Shown here: piece after piece, positions 15,041 to 24,864 of the stretch
How positions within the stretch are numbered: the stretch's first letter is position 1
How the letters are laid out: each line of letters starts with the position of its first letter
DNA from: CAJXZP01 sp963974475
GTDB taxonomy: Bacteria; Bacteroidota; Bacteroidia; Flavobacteriales_G; Salibacteraceae
Direction: 5' to 3'
Assembly (NCBI GenBank): GCA_963974475.1
Contig: CAXBCR010000027.1
Coordinates: forward strand, 1 to 42,590
Length of the DNA stretch: 42,590 bases
Position numbers and translations under genes: made by a program
Notes under the pieces: model-generated
Databases searched by the model: none
Told to the model about the DNA's origin: nothing
What the model saw: the letters and a program-made list of their open reading frames with translations, nothing else

Positions 15041-16633
15041 ATGAAAAATCTTGTTTTATTTCTTTTTGTAACCGTAAGCGCATTGGGCTATGCGCAAGAC
15101 TCTCAGCATTACATTACCTATTATGATTCTGCACATCTCACCAAGCAAAGTGAAGGCGACCGGTTAGACGGAAAAGAGCAAGGACTTTGGAAGTATTGGT
15201 ATAGAAGCGGGAAATTGATGGAAGAAACAGAATACCGAAGAGGATTTATCAACGGAAAGCAAATCGTTTATTTTGAAAATGGCACCAAAGAATTTGAAAG
15301 TTATTACAAACGCGGTTTTAGAGATAGCGTGTATTTAGCTTGGTTTGAAAACGGTAAGCAGAAAGAAACGGGTTATTTCAAAAAGGACCAATGCGATAGC
15401 ACCTGGATGTTTTGGAAAGAAAATGGCGCTATTTGGAAACAAGAACGATGTGAGGAAGGACAACGAAGAATCATTCAATTTTTTGATACCAACGGGGTGC
15501 AAACCGTTACCGATGGCTCCGGATTCATAAACTATTACTACGATTCGGGCCAATTGATGGAAAAGTCGAGTATGCAAGACGGGTTGCGAAATGGAAGCAC
15601 CGTAAAATACTTAGCCGATGGCACAAAGAAATATGAAGGTGCTTTTAAAAACGGTGTACCTAATGGCGAATGGCAATATTGGTATGAAACAGGTGCGATT
15701 TGGAAAAAAATGGGCTTTGTAAATGGTAAAATCAATGGGAGTTATATGTTGTATCACCCAAATGGGCAAATAAGTCACCAAGGGCAATATTTGAATGGTA
15801 ACCGTAACGGCAAATGGGAAGCATATTTTGAAAACGGAGATAAAGATTGGGTAGGAGAATATGCCCAAGGAAAAGAAAGTGGTCATTGGAAAGTGTATTT
15901 TAGAAATGGAAACATTGAATCGGAAGGAGATTATACTCTTGGAGCGAAAAACGGGATTTGGACGTATTATTTCGAGTCTGGAAAAAAATTCAGATCGGGT
16001 AATTATGTAAATAACCTGGAAGAAGGCGAGTGGAATAGCTGGTGGGAAAACGGACAAGTTTTTACCAACGGACACTTTAGCAAAGGACTTGAACAAGGTG
16101 CTTGGGTATCGTATTATGAAACCGGTAAAATAAAGGATCAAGGAAGTTTTTCAAACGGTAAAATGGATAAAGAATGGAGCGGTTGGTTTGAAAAATCAAG
16201 TACCCCTGGCGCGACCAAAACGGGCGATAAAAAATACCATGGCTATTGGGAAAACGGAGAAAGAACTGGCGAATGGACTTTTTGGTTCCCTAGGTCTATC
16301 ACAAGAGAACACGGTTCGTATAAGGCCAATTTAAAAGTAGGTAAATGGGAATATTTTACCGAATATGGGAAACTAGAATCTGCTGGTTCCTACCAAAATG
16401 GCTCTAAATCCGGAAAGTGGATTTTCAATTATCCGCAAGGTCAAATTAAGCGTGAGCAAACTTATAAAGGAGACCGACCTAATGGTGCATGTGTGGTGTA
16501 TAACGAACGTGGAATTGTGGTTAACAAAAGCAATTTTAAGGAAGGAATTTTAGACGGAAAATGGCAAGTATTTGATGAGAAAGGAAATTTAAAACAAACT
16601 CAAGTATTTAAAAACGGACGTAAAGTAAAATAA
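15041..16633 (+). CDS. secreted YwqK/MORN-variant repeat protein
   Basis: A 530-residue exported protein: signal peptide (MKNLVLFLFVTVSALGYAQ) followed almost to the end by about 20 repeats of roughly 23 residues. Their pattern is G-x-W-x-Y-[WF]-x-x-[NT]-G-x-x-x-x-x-G-x-[YF]-x-x-G (for example GEWQYWYETGAIWKKMGF). These MORN-like beta-hairpin repeats are called YwqK-type in annotations, sometimes labelled 'toxin-antitoxin system YwqK family antitoxin'. That label is not evidence of a toxin-antitoxin role here, and no toxin gene is adjacent. Likely a surface or periplasmic scaffold. No T9SS sorting domain is seen at the C-terminus. A terminator follows at 16814. Confidence 0.85.
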   Translation: MKNLVLFLFVTVSALGYAQDSQHYITYYDSAHLTKQSEGDRLDGKEQGLWKYWYRSGKLMEETEYRRGFINGKQIVYFENGTKEFESYYKRGFRDSVYLAWFENGKQKETGYFKKDQCDSTWMFWKENGAIWKQERCEEGQRRIIQFFDTNGVQTVTDGSGFINYYYDSGQLMEKSSMQDGLRNGSTVKYLADGTKKYEGAFKNGVPNGEWQYWYETGAIWKKMGFVNGKINGSYMLYHPNGQISHQGQYLNGNRNGKWEAYFENGDKDWVGEYAQGKESGHWKVYFRNGNIESEGDYTLGAKNGIWTYYFESGKKFRSGNYVNNLEEGEWNSWWENGQVFTNGHFSKGLEQGAWVSYYETGKIKDQGSFSNGKMDKEWSGWFEKSSTPGATKTGDKKYHGYWENGERTGEWTFWFPRSITREHGSYKANLKVGKWEYFTEYGKLESAGSYQNGSKSGKWIFNYPQGQIKREQTYKGDRPNGACVVYNERGIVVNKSNFKEGILDGKWQVFDEKGNLKQTQVFKNGRKVK

Positions 16634-16813
16634 ATTTCAGAGGTTAATTACTTGATAATAAAAAAGATATCGTAAAATGAAATTTTGAACGCTCTAAATT
16701 GAAACTTTTTTAGAGTCAATATCGTATATGCTCGTGTTGTGAGTTAGGGATAATTAATTTGGACACCTTTGGTGTTACACTTTTCTGCTTACAACGAATG
16801 GGTGAAAGTAGTG

Positions 16814-16845
16814 AAAGAGGAGTTGAGGAGCTCCTCTTTCTTTTT
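16814..16845 (+). terminator. terminator after the MORN-variant gene
   Basis: AAAGAGGAG (16814-16822), an eight-base loop, CTCCTCTTT (16831-16839), then C and five T. It lies just before the pdxA stop codon of the opposite strand and separates the convergent genes. The 180 nt before it hold only small hairpins, such as ACACC-TTT-GGTGT near 16764. Confidence 0.75.
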
Positions 16846-16850
16846 GTTGA

Positions 16851-17897
16851 TTATTTTTTTATCGGTAAAATGTCCTTGGTCATTTCACGGTAATTCCGTC
16901 TATTTCGGTAAATATCGGAAGCCAAATAAATGGCGTTTCTAAAACTGGTTGGATCGGCTTGATTTTGTCCGGCAATGTCAAATGCAGTTCCATGATCAGG
17001 CGATGTACGCACAATAGGTAATCCAGCGGTAAAGTTGACCCCTTCGTTATTTGAAATGGTTTTAAATGGAATTAACCCTTGGTCATGATACATCGCTAAC
17101 ACGCCATCAAAGTTTTTAAACTGTCCGGAGCCAAAGAAACCATCGCTTGGAAACGGGCCAATTGCAATATTTCCATTTGCGTTAAACTCATCTATAGCCG
17201 GATTAATAATGTCCATTTCTTCTTTGCCAATCACTCCGTTATCGCCCGCATGTGGATTTAAACCTAACACTGCAATTTTGGGTTGATGAATATTAAAATC
17301 CTGAACCAAACTCTTTTTAAATACCTCTAGCGTAGTAATAATTTTTTCTTTGGTAAGTACATTAGCAACTTCTTTAATCGGTACATGCCCCGTTACCACC
17401 CCAATTCTAAGGTTATTATGCACCATCATCATTAAAGGATTGTCCTCATTGGCGTAATGCGCTAAATATTCGGTATGCCCTTTAATGTCTTCGTGTTCCC
17501 ATTTAATGTTTTGCTTCTGAATGGGTGCGGTTACTAACACGTCTGCATGGTTTGATGCCAAAGCATCGGTAGCGGTAGTAATCGATTTATAAGCTAATTC
17601 GCCAGCTTTTTCGGTAATGGACCCAAATGCAATTTCAAATTCTTCTAAACCCAAATCAATTAAATTGACTTTTTTAACATTGCTTTTGGTATGGTCCGAA
17701 ATCATATTGAAACTAAAATCTTGTGTTCCTAATAGTTTACGGTATGCTTTTGAGACGGCCGAACTGCCGTACACCACAGGAGTGCAGAGCTCAAACATTC
17801 TGGGGTCTATAAATGATTTTATGATTACTTCTAGTCCAACTCCATTCGCATCGCCACATGAAATGGCCACTTTTATTTTGCTATTGTTTCGTTTCAT
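16851..17897 (-). CDS. pdxA: 4-hydroxythreonine-4-phosphate dehydrogenase
   Basis: PdxA oxidises 4-phosphohydroxy-L-threonine in the DXP-dependent route to pyridoxal phosphate, acting as a cytoplasmic metal-dependent dimer. Family motifs are clear: VAISCGDANGVGLEV at the N-terminus, KGHTEYLAHY (metal His), NPHAGDNG and MYHDQGLIPFK (metal His), and RTSPDHGTAFDIAG near the end. I use the start at 17897 (MKRNNSKIKVAIS), which gives 348 residues. A longer reading from 17945 adds 16 residues of non-family sequence and would overlap the promoter. A -7 box on the minus strand at 17950-17943 supports the shorter start. Convergent with the MORN-variant gene, divergent from the T9SS type B gene. Confidence 0.95.
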   Translation of the reverse strand: MKRNNSKIKVAISCGDANGVGLEVIIKSFIDPRMFELCTPVVYGSSAVSKAYRKLLGTQDFSFNMISDHTKSNVKKVNLIDLGLEEFEIAFGSITEKAGELAYKSITTATDALASNHADVLVTAPIQKQNIKWEHEDIKGHTEYLAHYANEDNPLMMMVHNNLRIGVVTGHVPIKEVANVLTKEKIITTLEVFKKSLVQDFNIHQPKIAVLGLNPHAGDNGVIGKEEMDIINPAIDEFNANGNIAIGPFPSDGFFGSGQFKNFDGVLAMYHDQGLIPFKTISNNEGVNFTAGLPIVRTSPDHGTAFDIAGQNQADPTSFRNAIYLASDIYRNRRNYREMTKDILPIKK

Positions 17898-17942
17898 CGT
17901 TTTATATCTTGTCTGTATCTTCAGAAAAGTTTTCTGAATAAG

Positions 17943-17950
17943 CAAAAATA
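17943..17950 (-). promoter_or_regulatory. -7 box for pdxA
   Basis: TATTTTTG on the minus strand fits TAnnTTTG, 45 nt before the chosen pdxA start. It lies inside the longer reading frame, which argues against that longer start. Confidence 0.5.
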
Positions 17951-18055
17951 GCCATTGCCATAATATTGGAACGGTTTAGGGCAACCAAAATTTAGGAATA
18001 TCCGTCTTTAACTTACCTTTAAGGATTTGCGAAAAAAACATTGGAAAAGAAACTG

Positions 18056-18063
18056 TACTTTTG
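18056..18063 (+). promoter_or_regulatory. -7 box for the T9SS type B gene
   Basis: TACTTTTG fits TAnnTTTG and lies 37 nt before the ATG at 18101. TTTG at 18026-18029 is a possible -33 element, but the 26-nt spacing is long. Confidence 0.5.
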
Positions 18064-18100
18064 CTGTCCATTCTACGTTATTCAGGGAAAGAACACTTTT

Positions 18101-20821
18101 ATGAAAAGATTTTTACTCGCCATTTTTATTTTGTTCGCGGCTCTGCCCAATGAGGTATTTGCTACGCACAATAGGGCGGGAGAAATTACCTACGAATACG
18201 TTTCTGGTTTTACCTACCGAATTACGATAACTACTTATACCGATGCAAGTTCGGTTACCGCAGATCGATGTGAGTTAGATAAAGTTAGTTTTGGCGATGG
18301 CGTTACCGCTACTGTGCCCCGAATAAACGGTACCGGTTGTGGCGCAACAAATCAGGGTTGCCAGCATTGTGGGGTTGATTTAGGCCGTAATATTAAGAAA
18401 AATGTGTACGTTACCGAACATACCTATCCCGGAACAGGTACCTATCGAATCACCATGGAAGACCCGAATAGAAATGCTGGAATTATTAATATTCCGAACT
18501 CTGTGCAAGTGGTGTTTTACCTGTATTCTGAGTTAAATATTATCTCGGCAGGAGTTCCTAATTCTTCACCCGTTTTGACTAATCCACCCGTTGATAATGC
18601 TTGTTTAAACCTTCCGTACAAACACAATCCAGGTGCGGTGGATAAAGATATTTCTAAATTTGGCACAAGTGATAGTTTGTCGTATCGGTTGGTTTCTTGC
18701 TATGGTAACGGAGGAGTTCAAATTCCCAATTACACCTTACCTGATCAATGGCCTATTAGTTCGCAAAACACCATTTCCATCGATTCGGTCACTGGAACTT
18801 TGCTTTGGGATAGTCCCAAATTATCGGGCGAATATAATGTAGCCATACTTATTGAAGAATGGCGAAAAATTGGTAATCAATCCGTTAAAATTGGAAGTAT
18901 TTTAAGAGATTTACAAATTACGGTGGCCGCATGTCCGGCTAACACTCCACCTCGCATATTGCCTGTTTCAGATACTTGTGTGACAGCTACTCAGGTGTTG
19001 CGAAAAATGGTTACTGCTGTGGATGACGACTTTATGCCCAACGGGCAAGATTACCAAACCGTAGAATTGTCGGCAACCGGTGATCCGTTTTTTGTGCAAG
19101 GAAATAAAGCGCAATTTCCTACCGATTCCAAAGAACAAAAAGTAACGATCCCTTTTACGTGGTCCACGCAATGTAATCACATTAGACAATATCCCTATTT
19201 TGTGGTGTTCCGAGCCGAAGATAATTATCCAATTTTGCATTTAGCCGATTATCGCGATTGGCGAATAAACGTTGTTGCTCCTGCGCCAACAGATATTCGA
19301 ACCGAACCAGTGGGTGCCGGAATCAGTGTGTCGTGGAATTATAGTACCTGTACCAATGCCGTAGGATACAAAATTTACAGAAAAATTGACTCCATCGGAT
19401 ACCAAGCTCCTGCTTGCTTAACTGGAATCCCGGCTTCCACAGGATACAAACTCGTAGGTACTACTACGGATGGTAGTAGCACCTTGTTTTTTGATGATGA
19501 TCAAGGCACAGGTCTGGTAGCGGGTCAAACATATTGCTACATGGTATATGCCTACTTTTTGGATGGAGCAGAAAGTTATCCATCGGTAGAAAGTTGCGCT
19601 ATTTTAAGAAAAGAAGTGCCTATAATAACCAGAGTAAGTGTGAATTCTACCGATATTTCTACTGGAAGCGATACCATTAAATGGTCCAAACCCGTAGATA
19701 TTGATGTTCAAAATTTTCCTGGACCATACCAGTATAAAATACTTCGAAAAGAGCCAGGAGGAGTTTTTGCAGAGGTAGCCTCATCTATAGTCAGTTCAGA
19801 CTTTAGCTTAATTGATACGTTGTATGTGGATTCAGCTCTTAACACCAAAGAGGTGCAATACACGTACCGAATTGCTGTGTATAGCAAAGATTCTCTAATT
19901 GGTCCGTCTAGGCCAGCTACGTCTCCGCAGTTAAAAGCAAAACCGTTAGATAATAGATTGGAATTGAGTCTAAACATTAACGTGCCGTGGACCAATAGTA
20001 CAATGTATGTATATCGCAAGAATGCAGCCGGCAATTTTGTGTATTTAGATTCGGCTAATTCGTTGGTTTATACCGATAGTAATTTAATTAATGGAAAGGA
20101 ATACTGTTATTACATTACTACCAAAGGTTCGTATTCGGATGCGTCACTTGAATCACGTTTGCTTAATAACTCTCAAATAGTGTGTGCCACTCCAATCGAT
20201 AAACAAGCGCCTTGCCCTCCACAACAGTTAAAAGTGGACAGTAAATGTGAGTTGTTTTACAATGATTTAAGTTGGTTGAATCCAAACGAGATTTGTGATA
20301 CAACGGACGATGTGGTGAGTTACAATGTGTATTTTCGTCCTACTTCGGAAGGTGATTTGGTGAAAATAGCATCCGTTTTAGGCGCTAAAAATACCACACT
20401 GCTTTTCCCAGATTTGGAGTCTGTGGCTGGTTGTTATGCTATTACTGCGGTGGATTCGTTCAATAATGAAAGCGAATTTAGCAATGTCGTTTGTGTAGAT
20501 AATTGTCCGTATTATGAGCTTCCTAATATTTTTACCCCGGGAGACGATGGACTGAATGATTACTACATTCCGCTACCTAGTTGGCGTTATGTTACGGATG
20601 TGGATATGCATATTTACAACCGTTGGGGAGAAGAAGTATATACTACCACCGAACCCGCTTTAGGCTGGGCTGGAAATGGTAAAAATGGAGAATTAATTAC
20701 AGATGGCGTATATTTTTATGTGTGTACTGTTCATGAAATAAGATTGGAAGGAATTGTAGAGAGAGTTCTGAAAGGAACCATAACTTTGCTTCGTGAAGAA
20801 TCGGGGAAACCCAGCAATTAG
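18101..20821 (+). CDS. large secreted protein with T9SS type B (gliding-motility-type) C-terminal domain
   Basis: This 906-residue exported protein starts with a signal peptide (MKRFLLAIFILFAALPNEVFA). The first part is Cys-rich and begins AT-HNRAGEITYEYV, a pattern common in flavobacterial surface proteins. Fibronectin-III-like modules follow (about residues 400-800), then a C-terminal sorting domain (about 820-906) with the signature PNIFTPGDDGLNDYY...IYNRWGEEVYTT...GWAGNGKNGE...DGVYFYVCTV. Such type B domains send cargo through the type IX secretion system and are often found on very large adhesins and on proteins linked to gliding. A TTG-initiated reading 20 codons upstream exists, but the signal peptide and -7 box favour 18101. 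ribE follows after 6 nt. Confidence 0.93.
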   Translation: MKRFLLAIFILFAALPNEVFATHNRAGEITYEYVSGFTYRITITTYTDASSVTADRCELDKVSFGDGVTATVPRINGTGCGATNQGCQHCGVDLGRNIKKNVYVTEHTYPGTGTYRITMEDPNRNAGIINIPNSVQVVFYLYSELNIISAGVPNSSPVLTNPPVDNACLNLPYKHNPGAVDKDISKFGTSDSLSYRLVSCYGNGGVQIPNYTLPDQWPISSQNTISIDSVTGTLLWDSPKLSGEYNVAILIEEWRKIGNQSVKIGSILRDLQITVAACPANTPPRILPVSDTCVTATQVLRKMVTAVDDDFMPNGQDYQTVELSATGDPFFVQGNKAQFPTDSKEQKVTIPFTWSTQCNHIRQYPYFVVFRAEDNYPILHLADYRDWRINVVAPAPTDIRTEPVGAGISVSWNYSTCTNAVGYKIYRKIDSIGYQAPACLTGIPASTGYKLVGTTTDGSSTLFFDDDQGTGLVAGQTYCYMVYAYFLDGAESYPSVESCAILRKEVPIITRVSVNSTDISTGSDTIKWSKPVDIDVQNFPGPYQYKILRKEPGGVFAEVASSIVSSDFSLIDTLYVDSALNTKEVQYTYRIAVYSKDSLIGPSRPATSPQLKAKPLDNRLELSLNINVPWTNSTMYVYRKNAAGNFVYLDSANSLVYTDSNLINGKEYCYYITTKGSYSDASLESRLLNNSQIVCATPIDKQAPCPPQQLKVDSKCELFYNDLSWLNPNEICDTTDDVVSYNVYFRPTSEGDLVKIASVLGAKNTTLLFPDLESVAGCYAITAVDSFNNESEFSNVVCVDNCPYYELPNIFTPGDDGLNDYYIPLPSWRYVTDVDMHIYNRWGEEVYTTTEPALGWAGNGKNGELITDGVYFYVCTVHEIRLEGIVERVLKGTITLLREESGKPSN

Positions 20822-20827
20822 AATATT

Positions 20828-21421
20828 ATGTTTACAGGAATTATTGAAGAATTAGCAACCGTAGTTAATCTTCAGAGGGAGCAAGAAAACCTTCATATTA
20901 CATTAAAATCAAAAATTACTTCTGAACTTAAAATTGACCAAAGTGTGGCGCATAATGGAGTGTGTTTAACGGTGGTTAAAATAGCAGGAGATGAATATAC
21001 AGTTACTGCAATCAAAGAAACATTAGATCGTTCCAATATTGGCGATTTTGCCATTGGTGATGAGGTGAACTTAGAGCGTAGTATGATGATGCAAGGACGT
21101 ATTGACGGACATATTGTGCAAGGTCATGTGGATCAAACCGCCAAAGTGGTAAGTATTACCGATGAAAACGGAAGTACCATTTATGGGTTTGATTATGACA
21201 AAAGTGAAGGAAATTTAACGGTGTCAAAAGGGTCTATTACTGTCAATGGGGTGAGTCTTACCGTGGTGGCATCTCAACCAGGTCACTTTAGCGTGGCCAT
21301 TATTCCATATACTATTGAACATACTAATTTTCACAATTTTAAAATTGGAAGCAAAATCAATTTAGAATTTGATGTAATTGGTAAATATGTAGCCACTTAT
21401 ATGGCAAACATTAATGCGTAG
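20828..21421 (+). CDS. ribE: riboflavin synthase, alpha chain
   Basis: The enzyme dismutates two molecules of 6,7-dimethyl-8-ribityllumazine into riboflavin and the pyrimidine precursor. The 197-residue protein starts with the diagnostic MFTGIIEE and contains two lumazine-binding repeats (about 1-95 and 96-190), with GVCLTV and GVSLTV at matching positions. The length is normal. It lies 6 nt after the T9SS type B gene and 32 nt before the ABC exporter gene, so it is probably in the same transcript although unrelated in function. Gene symbols ribE and ribC are both used for this enzyme. Confidence 0.97.
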   Translation: MFTGIIEELATVVNLQREQENLHITLKSKITSELKIDQSVAHNGVCLTVVKIAGDEYTVTAIKETLDRSNIGDFAIGDEVNLERSMMMQGRIDGHIVQGHVDQTAKVVSITDENGSTIYGFDYDKSEGNLTVSKGSITVNGVSLTVVASQPGHFSVAIIPYTIEHTNFHNFKIGSKINLEFDVIGKYVATYMANINA

Positions 21422-21453
21422 CTAAAAATTCCTTAACAGGACAAAGATTTTTA

Positions 21454-23319
21454 ATGAAGAAACTTTTAAGTTTATTAAGCCTGATTAAAGGCTATAAAAT
21501 GCCTGCGTTTCTAAACGTAGTTTTCAATCTATTTTCGGTTGTATTTGGATTAGTTTCCCTTGGGATGCTGGCTCCGTTTTTGAATCTAATATTTTTAAAG
21601 TCAAATAAAGAATACGCAGTTTATTTAGAAACGGTACCCAAAGCATTGACTTTTTCTAAAGAGTCCCTAAGCTTGGATTTAATAGCTGATCATTTCAACT
21701 ACTTCATGGCAGATCTTATTGTATCTAATCCTGAGGATGGTAAAATGAATGCCTTAATTCTTATTTGTGCATTGATATTGGTGTTCATTCTATTAAAAAA
21801 TGTAACCCGATACCTGTCTTATTTTTTCTTGGCTAATGTACGAACAGGTGTAATGAAAGACCTGCGTAATAAGGTGTATGAAAAGGTAGTGAGTTTGCCC
21901 ATCGCTTATTTTAATGAAGAGAAAAAAGGTGACATCATGTCGCGGATGACGAATGATGTGCAAGAGGTGGAATGGACCATCATGACTTCATTAGAAATGC
22001 TGTTTCGGGATCCTTTTACCATCATTGTGTATTTGGTTACCTTGGTAAACCTGAGTATGGAACTCACTCTTTTTGTGGTGTTGATTCTTCCCATTTCGGG
22101 ATATATTGTAGGAAGTATAGGAAAATCACTCAAAAAAACTTCCGAAGACGGTCAGTCGCAAATGGGTGGATTGGTAGCCATGATGGATGAGACCATTACC
22201 GGACTTCGAATTATAAAAGCATTTACGGCCGAGAAATTAACTATTTCCAAATTTTTTAGGGTGAATAATGATTACACCAAATTGATGTTAAAAATGTATC
22301 GAAAACGTGATTTAGCTTCTCCGGTAAGTGAGGTGTTGGGCGTTTTGATTATGGTGTTCGTAATTTGGTATGGTGGTCGTTTAATTTTAATGGATGAAAG
22401 TGGTGCGTTAGATGCGTCTACCTTCATCGTGTATATCGTTATTTTTACCCAAGTTATTCCTCCTATTAAATCGTTTACAGTTGCCATTTATAATGTGCAA
22501 AAAGGTAGAGCATCCTTAGATCGTATTGATAAAATATTATTGGCAGAAGAGGTTATTATGGATCCCGTAAAACCAATTACCAAAACATCCTTCGAATCGG
22601 ATGTTGCTTATTCTAATGTGCGTTTTAAATACCAAAAAGAGGAAGTCTTGAAAGGCATTTCTTTACGCATTAAAAAAGGGGAGACCATTGCCTTAGTTGG
22701 TCCATCTGGAAGTGGTAAATCTACTATTGCCGATTTATTGCCTCGTTTTTACGATGTAAATGAAGGTGAAATATCTATAGATGGGGTGGCTATTACTGAT
22801 ATGAAAATCAGGCAATTGAGAGAGCTTATTGGAATGGTAACTCAACAAAGTATTTTATTTAATGATACCGTAAAAGGAAACATCCTATTTGGCAATCCTG
22901 AAGCTACGCAACAGGAAATAGAAGATGCAGCTAAGGTAGCCAATGCCCATGAGTTTATATTAACCCTACCTGGTGGATACGATTATAACATTGGAGACGG
23001 TGGCGCAAAACTTTCGGGCGGTCAAAAACAACGCTTAAGCATTGCACGTGCTATTCTAAATAATCCGCCTATTTTAGTGTTGGATGAAGCCACTTCTTCA
23101 TTGGATACCGAAAGCGAAAAACTAGTGCAAGAAGCATTGGATGAGTTGATGAAATCAAGGACTTCTATTGTGATTGCGCATCGCTTATCCACTATTGTAA
23201 ACGCCAACAGAATTTACGTGATTGAGAAGGGAGAGATAGTGGAAGAAGGCTCACATACCGAATTAATTGCTGCAAATAAAACATATAAAAAACTGTATGA
23301 GCTACAGTCATTTAGCTAA
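21454..23319 (+). CDS. MsbA-like ABC transporter, fused permease and ATPase
   Basis: A 621-residue half-transporter that works as a homodimer in the inner membrane. Residues about 15-330 form a six-helix type IV (ABC_membrane) domain. Residues about 370-615 form the nucleotide-binding domain with Walker A GPSGSGKST (416-424), signature LSGGQ (520-524), Walker B ILVLDEATS (D544-E545) and the H-loop in IAHRLST. The family includes lipid A flippase MsbA and many lipid or drug exporters. In Bacteroidota this copy is commonly called msbA-like, but substrate cannot be fixed from sequence. It has an unusually long insert between the first two helices (about residues 45-110). The next gene follows after 9 nt. 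Confidence 0.93.
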   Translation: MKKLLSLLSLIKGYKMPAFLNVVFNLFSVVFGLVSLGMLAPFLNLIFLKSNKEYAVYLETVPKALTFSKESLSLDLIADHFNYFMADLIVSNPEDGKMNALILICALILVFILLKNVTRYLSYFFLANVRTGVMKDLRNKVYEKVVSLPIAYFNEEKKGDIMSRMTNDVQEVEWTIMTSLEMLFRDPFTIIVYLVTLVNLSMELTLFVVLILPISGYIVGSIGKSLKKTSEDGQSQMGGLVAMMDETITGLRIIKAFTAEKLTISKFFRVNNDYTKLMLKMYRKRDLASPVSEVLGVLIMVFVIWYGGRLILMDESGALDASTFIVYIVIFTQVIPPIKSFTVAIYNVQKGRASLDRIDKILLAEEVIMDPVKPITKTSFESDVAYSNVRFKYQKEEVLKGISLRIKKGETIALVGPSGSGKSTIADLLPRFYDVNEGEISIDGVAITDMKIRQLRELIGMVTQQSILFNDTVKGNILFGNPEATQQEIEDAAKVANAHEFILTLPGGYDYNIGDGGAKLSGGQKQRLSIARAILNNPPILVLDEATSSLDTESEKLVQEALDELMKSRTSIVIAHRLSTIVNANRIYVIEKGEIVEEGSHTELIAANKTYKKLYELQSFS

Positions 23320-23328
23320 ACTATTACG

Positions 23329-24801
23329 ATGAAATATATCAACACCTTACTTTTTGCCTTGGGAATCACCACGGCTTCTTATGCGCAAATAACCATTGAT
23401 TCGGCCGATTTTGGTCAAATTGGAGATAATGTGATTATGGTTTCCGATTCCAGTGTATATGGTAAAACTGTGGCTGCTGCTTCTAATGTGGCGCAAACAT
23501 TTGATTATACCTCGATGAGTTTTGAGGCTACAAGTAATTATCAATTTTTAAATCCTACGGGTACCATTGCGGGCAATGCATTTCCTGCCGCCAATTTAGC
23601 GATAGCTATGGGTGCAAATATGTACTACACTATCAAATCAGCCAATGCGGTGATTGTTGACGGAGTGTATGGCGATTTGTATAATGTAGGCACCAATGCG
23701 CCATTAAACTTCAATCCAAATGTAACGATGATGAGTTTTCCAACTACGTTCAATACCACCGGAACAACTACGCGGGTTTTTGACACCGTGTTGGTTGATA
23801 CTGTCACCGGATTATTTGATTCTTTACGCTTAAAAAGCACCACAATTATTACCCGTCATGCGGATGCTTTTGGGACGCTAGTCTTGCCAAATGTGAGCGA
23901 GACGGTAATTCGCATGTATGACGTGGAGGTAACGAGAGATTCTGTTTGGGGAAAGATTTTTGGCAATTGGACTTCTGTGCAACAATCGAATGCGACTCAA
24001 TATTTTTACCGATTTATGGCTAAGAACAGATCTTATTATATGCTAGAGGCTGAAACCGACCCATCTGGAACGGTTACCGCTGTGAGCTATCAAACGGGTA
24101 ATTCGCTATTTGCTGGAATATCTACCAAACAACGGACTTCCTGTTACGGGAGTGCAGATGGTAGCGCTACCGTATTGGCTGTAGGCGGAACAGCTCCTTA
24201 TAGTTATTTATGGAGTAATGGGGCAACAACGAATGTAGCGACCAATCTTGCCGCTGGTAATTATAATGTGTCGGTAACCGACAATACGGGAGTCATGTAC
24301 ACCGTACAGACTGTTATTTCTCAGCCAGATTCCATTTCTATTACCGCAACCCAAATTGGACCTGATCATGGGCTTACCAATGGGTTTGTGCACATTGAAA
24401 CTACGGGAGGAACGCCTTCATACCGCTATGTGTGGTCTAACGGAGAAACGACTAAGAACATTGATAATCTAACTTTTGGTACCTATACTGTAACCGCAAC
24501 AGATAATAAAGGTTGTACAGGAACAGGTTCCTTTGTGGTAGATGATATCACCTCAGTAAAAGAGGTGAGAGAAAGCGCTAAAATCGCAGTATATCCAAAT
24601 CCAAGTACCGGTTTTGTGATTGTGGAAAGTACCTCCAAATGGGAATTGGTGATTTTTGACCTTTCAGGAAAGACACTCAAAAAAGCACAAGGAAACGGAC
24701 GACAAACCGTGGATTTATCCAAGTTGAATAGTGGTTTCTATGGAATTTTAATCACCGTAGATGGCGAACTATTTCAGTCGAAGTTTTCGCTAGTCAAATA
24801 G
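23329..24801 (+). CDS. secreted SprB-repeat protein with T9SS type A sorting domain
   Basis: A 490-residue exported protein: signal peptide (MKYINTLLFALGITTASYAQ), a unique beta-rich region (about 25-265), then two SprB-type repeats. The first, about 270-330, starts with CYGSADGSATV and contains GGTAPYSYLWSNG; the second, about 340-405, contains GGTPSYRYVWSNG. A C-terminal type A sorting domain (about 415-490) runs from VYPNPSTGFVIVE through IFDLSGK to SGFYGILI. SprB repeats occur in the gliding adhesin SprB and many other T9SS cargo proteins. It is 9 nt downstream of the ABC transporter gene and is the last gene before a strong terminator. Confidence 0.92.
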   Translation: MKYINTLLFALGITTASYAQITIDSADFGQIGDNVIMVSDSSVYGKTVAAASNVAQTFDYTSMSFEATSNYQFLNPTGTIAGNAFPAANLAIAMGANMYYTIKSANAVIVDGVYGDLYNVGTNAPLNFNPNVTMMSFPTTFNTTGTTTRVFDTVLVDTVTGLFDSLRLKSTTIITRHADAFGTLVLPNVSETVIRMYDVEVTRDSVWGKIFGNWTSVQQSNATQYFYRFMAKNRSYYMLEAETDPSGTVTAVSYQTGNSLFAGISTKQRTSCYGSADGSATVLAVGGTAPYSYLWSNGATTNVATNLAAGNYNVSVTDNTGVMYTVQTVISQPDSISITATQIGPDHGLTNGFVHIETTGGTPSYRYVWSNGETTKNIDNLTFGTYTVTATDNKGCTGTGSFVVDDITSVKEVRESAKIAVYPNPSTGFVIVESTSKWELVIFDLSGKTLKKAQGNGRQTVDLSKLNSGFYGILITVDGELFQSKFSLVK

Positions 24802-24828
24802 CGCTAGTACGATAAAAATAAGGCACAA

Positions 24829-24864
24829 AAAAATGGGATTAAAAATTAATTTAACCCCATTTTT
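24829..24864. terminator. terminator closing the T9SS-ribE-ABC run
   Basis: AAAAATGGGATTAAA (24829-24843) pairs with TTTAACCCCATTTTT (24850-24864), with a single A-C mismatch and a six-base loop. With A and T tracts on both sides it could act on both strands. The remaining spacer to 25067 shows nothing further. Confidence 0.8.

Noticed and set aside
15611..16141. 176-residue minus-strand frame opposite the MORN-variant gene
   Set aside because: It is the antisense of a repetitive gene; the Ile/Phe-rich pattern follows from the repeat codons.
15041..16633. Toxin-antitoxin module based on the YwqK label
   Set aside because: The protein is exported and repeat-only and no toxin-like gene lies beside it; the label is an inherited annotation.
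16801..16895. Short frame starting at the ATG at 16798-16800, just after the MORN-variant gene
   Set aside because: It runs through a strong terminator hairpin into antisense pdxA and has no sign of being translated.
18041..18100. TTG-initiated N-terminal extension of the T9SS type B protein
   Set aside because: The extension covers the -7 box and would bury the signal peptide; the ATG at 18101 starts a normal signal sequence.
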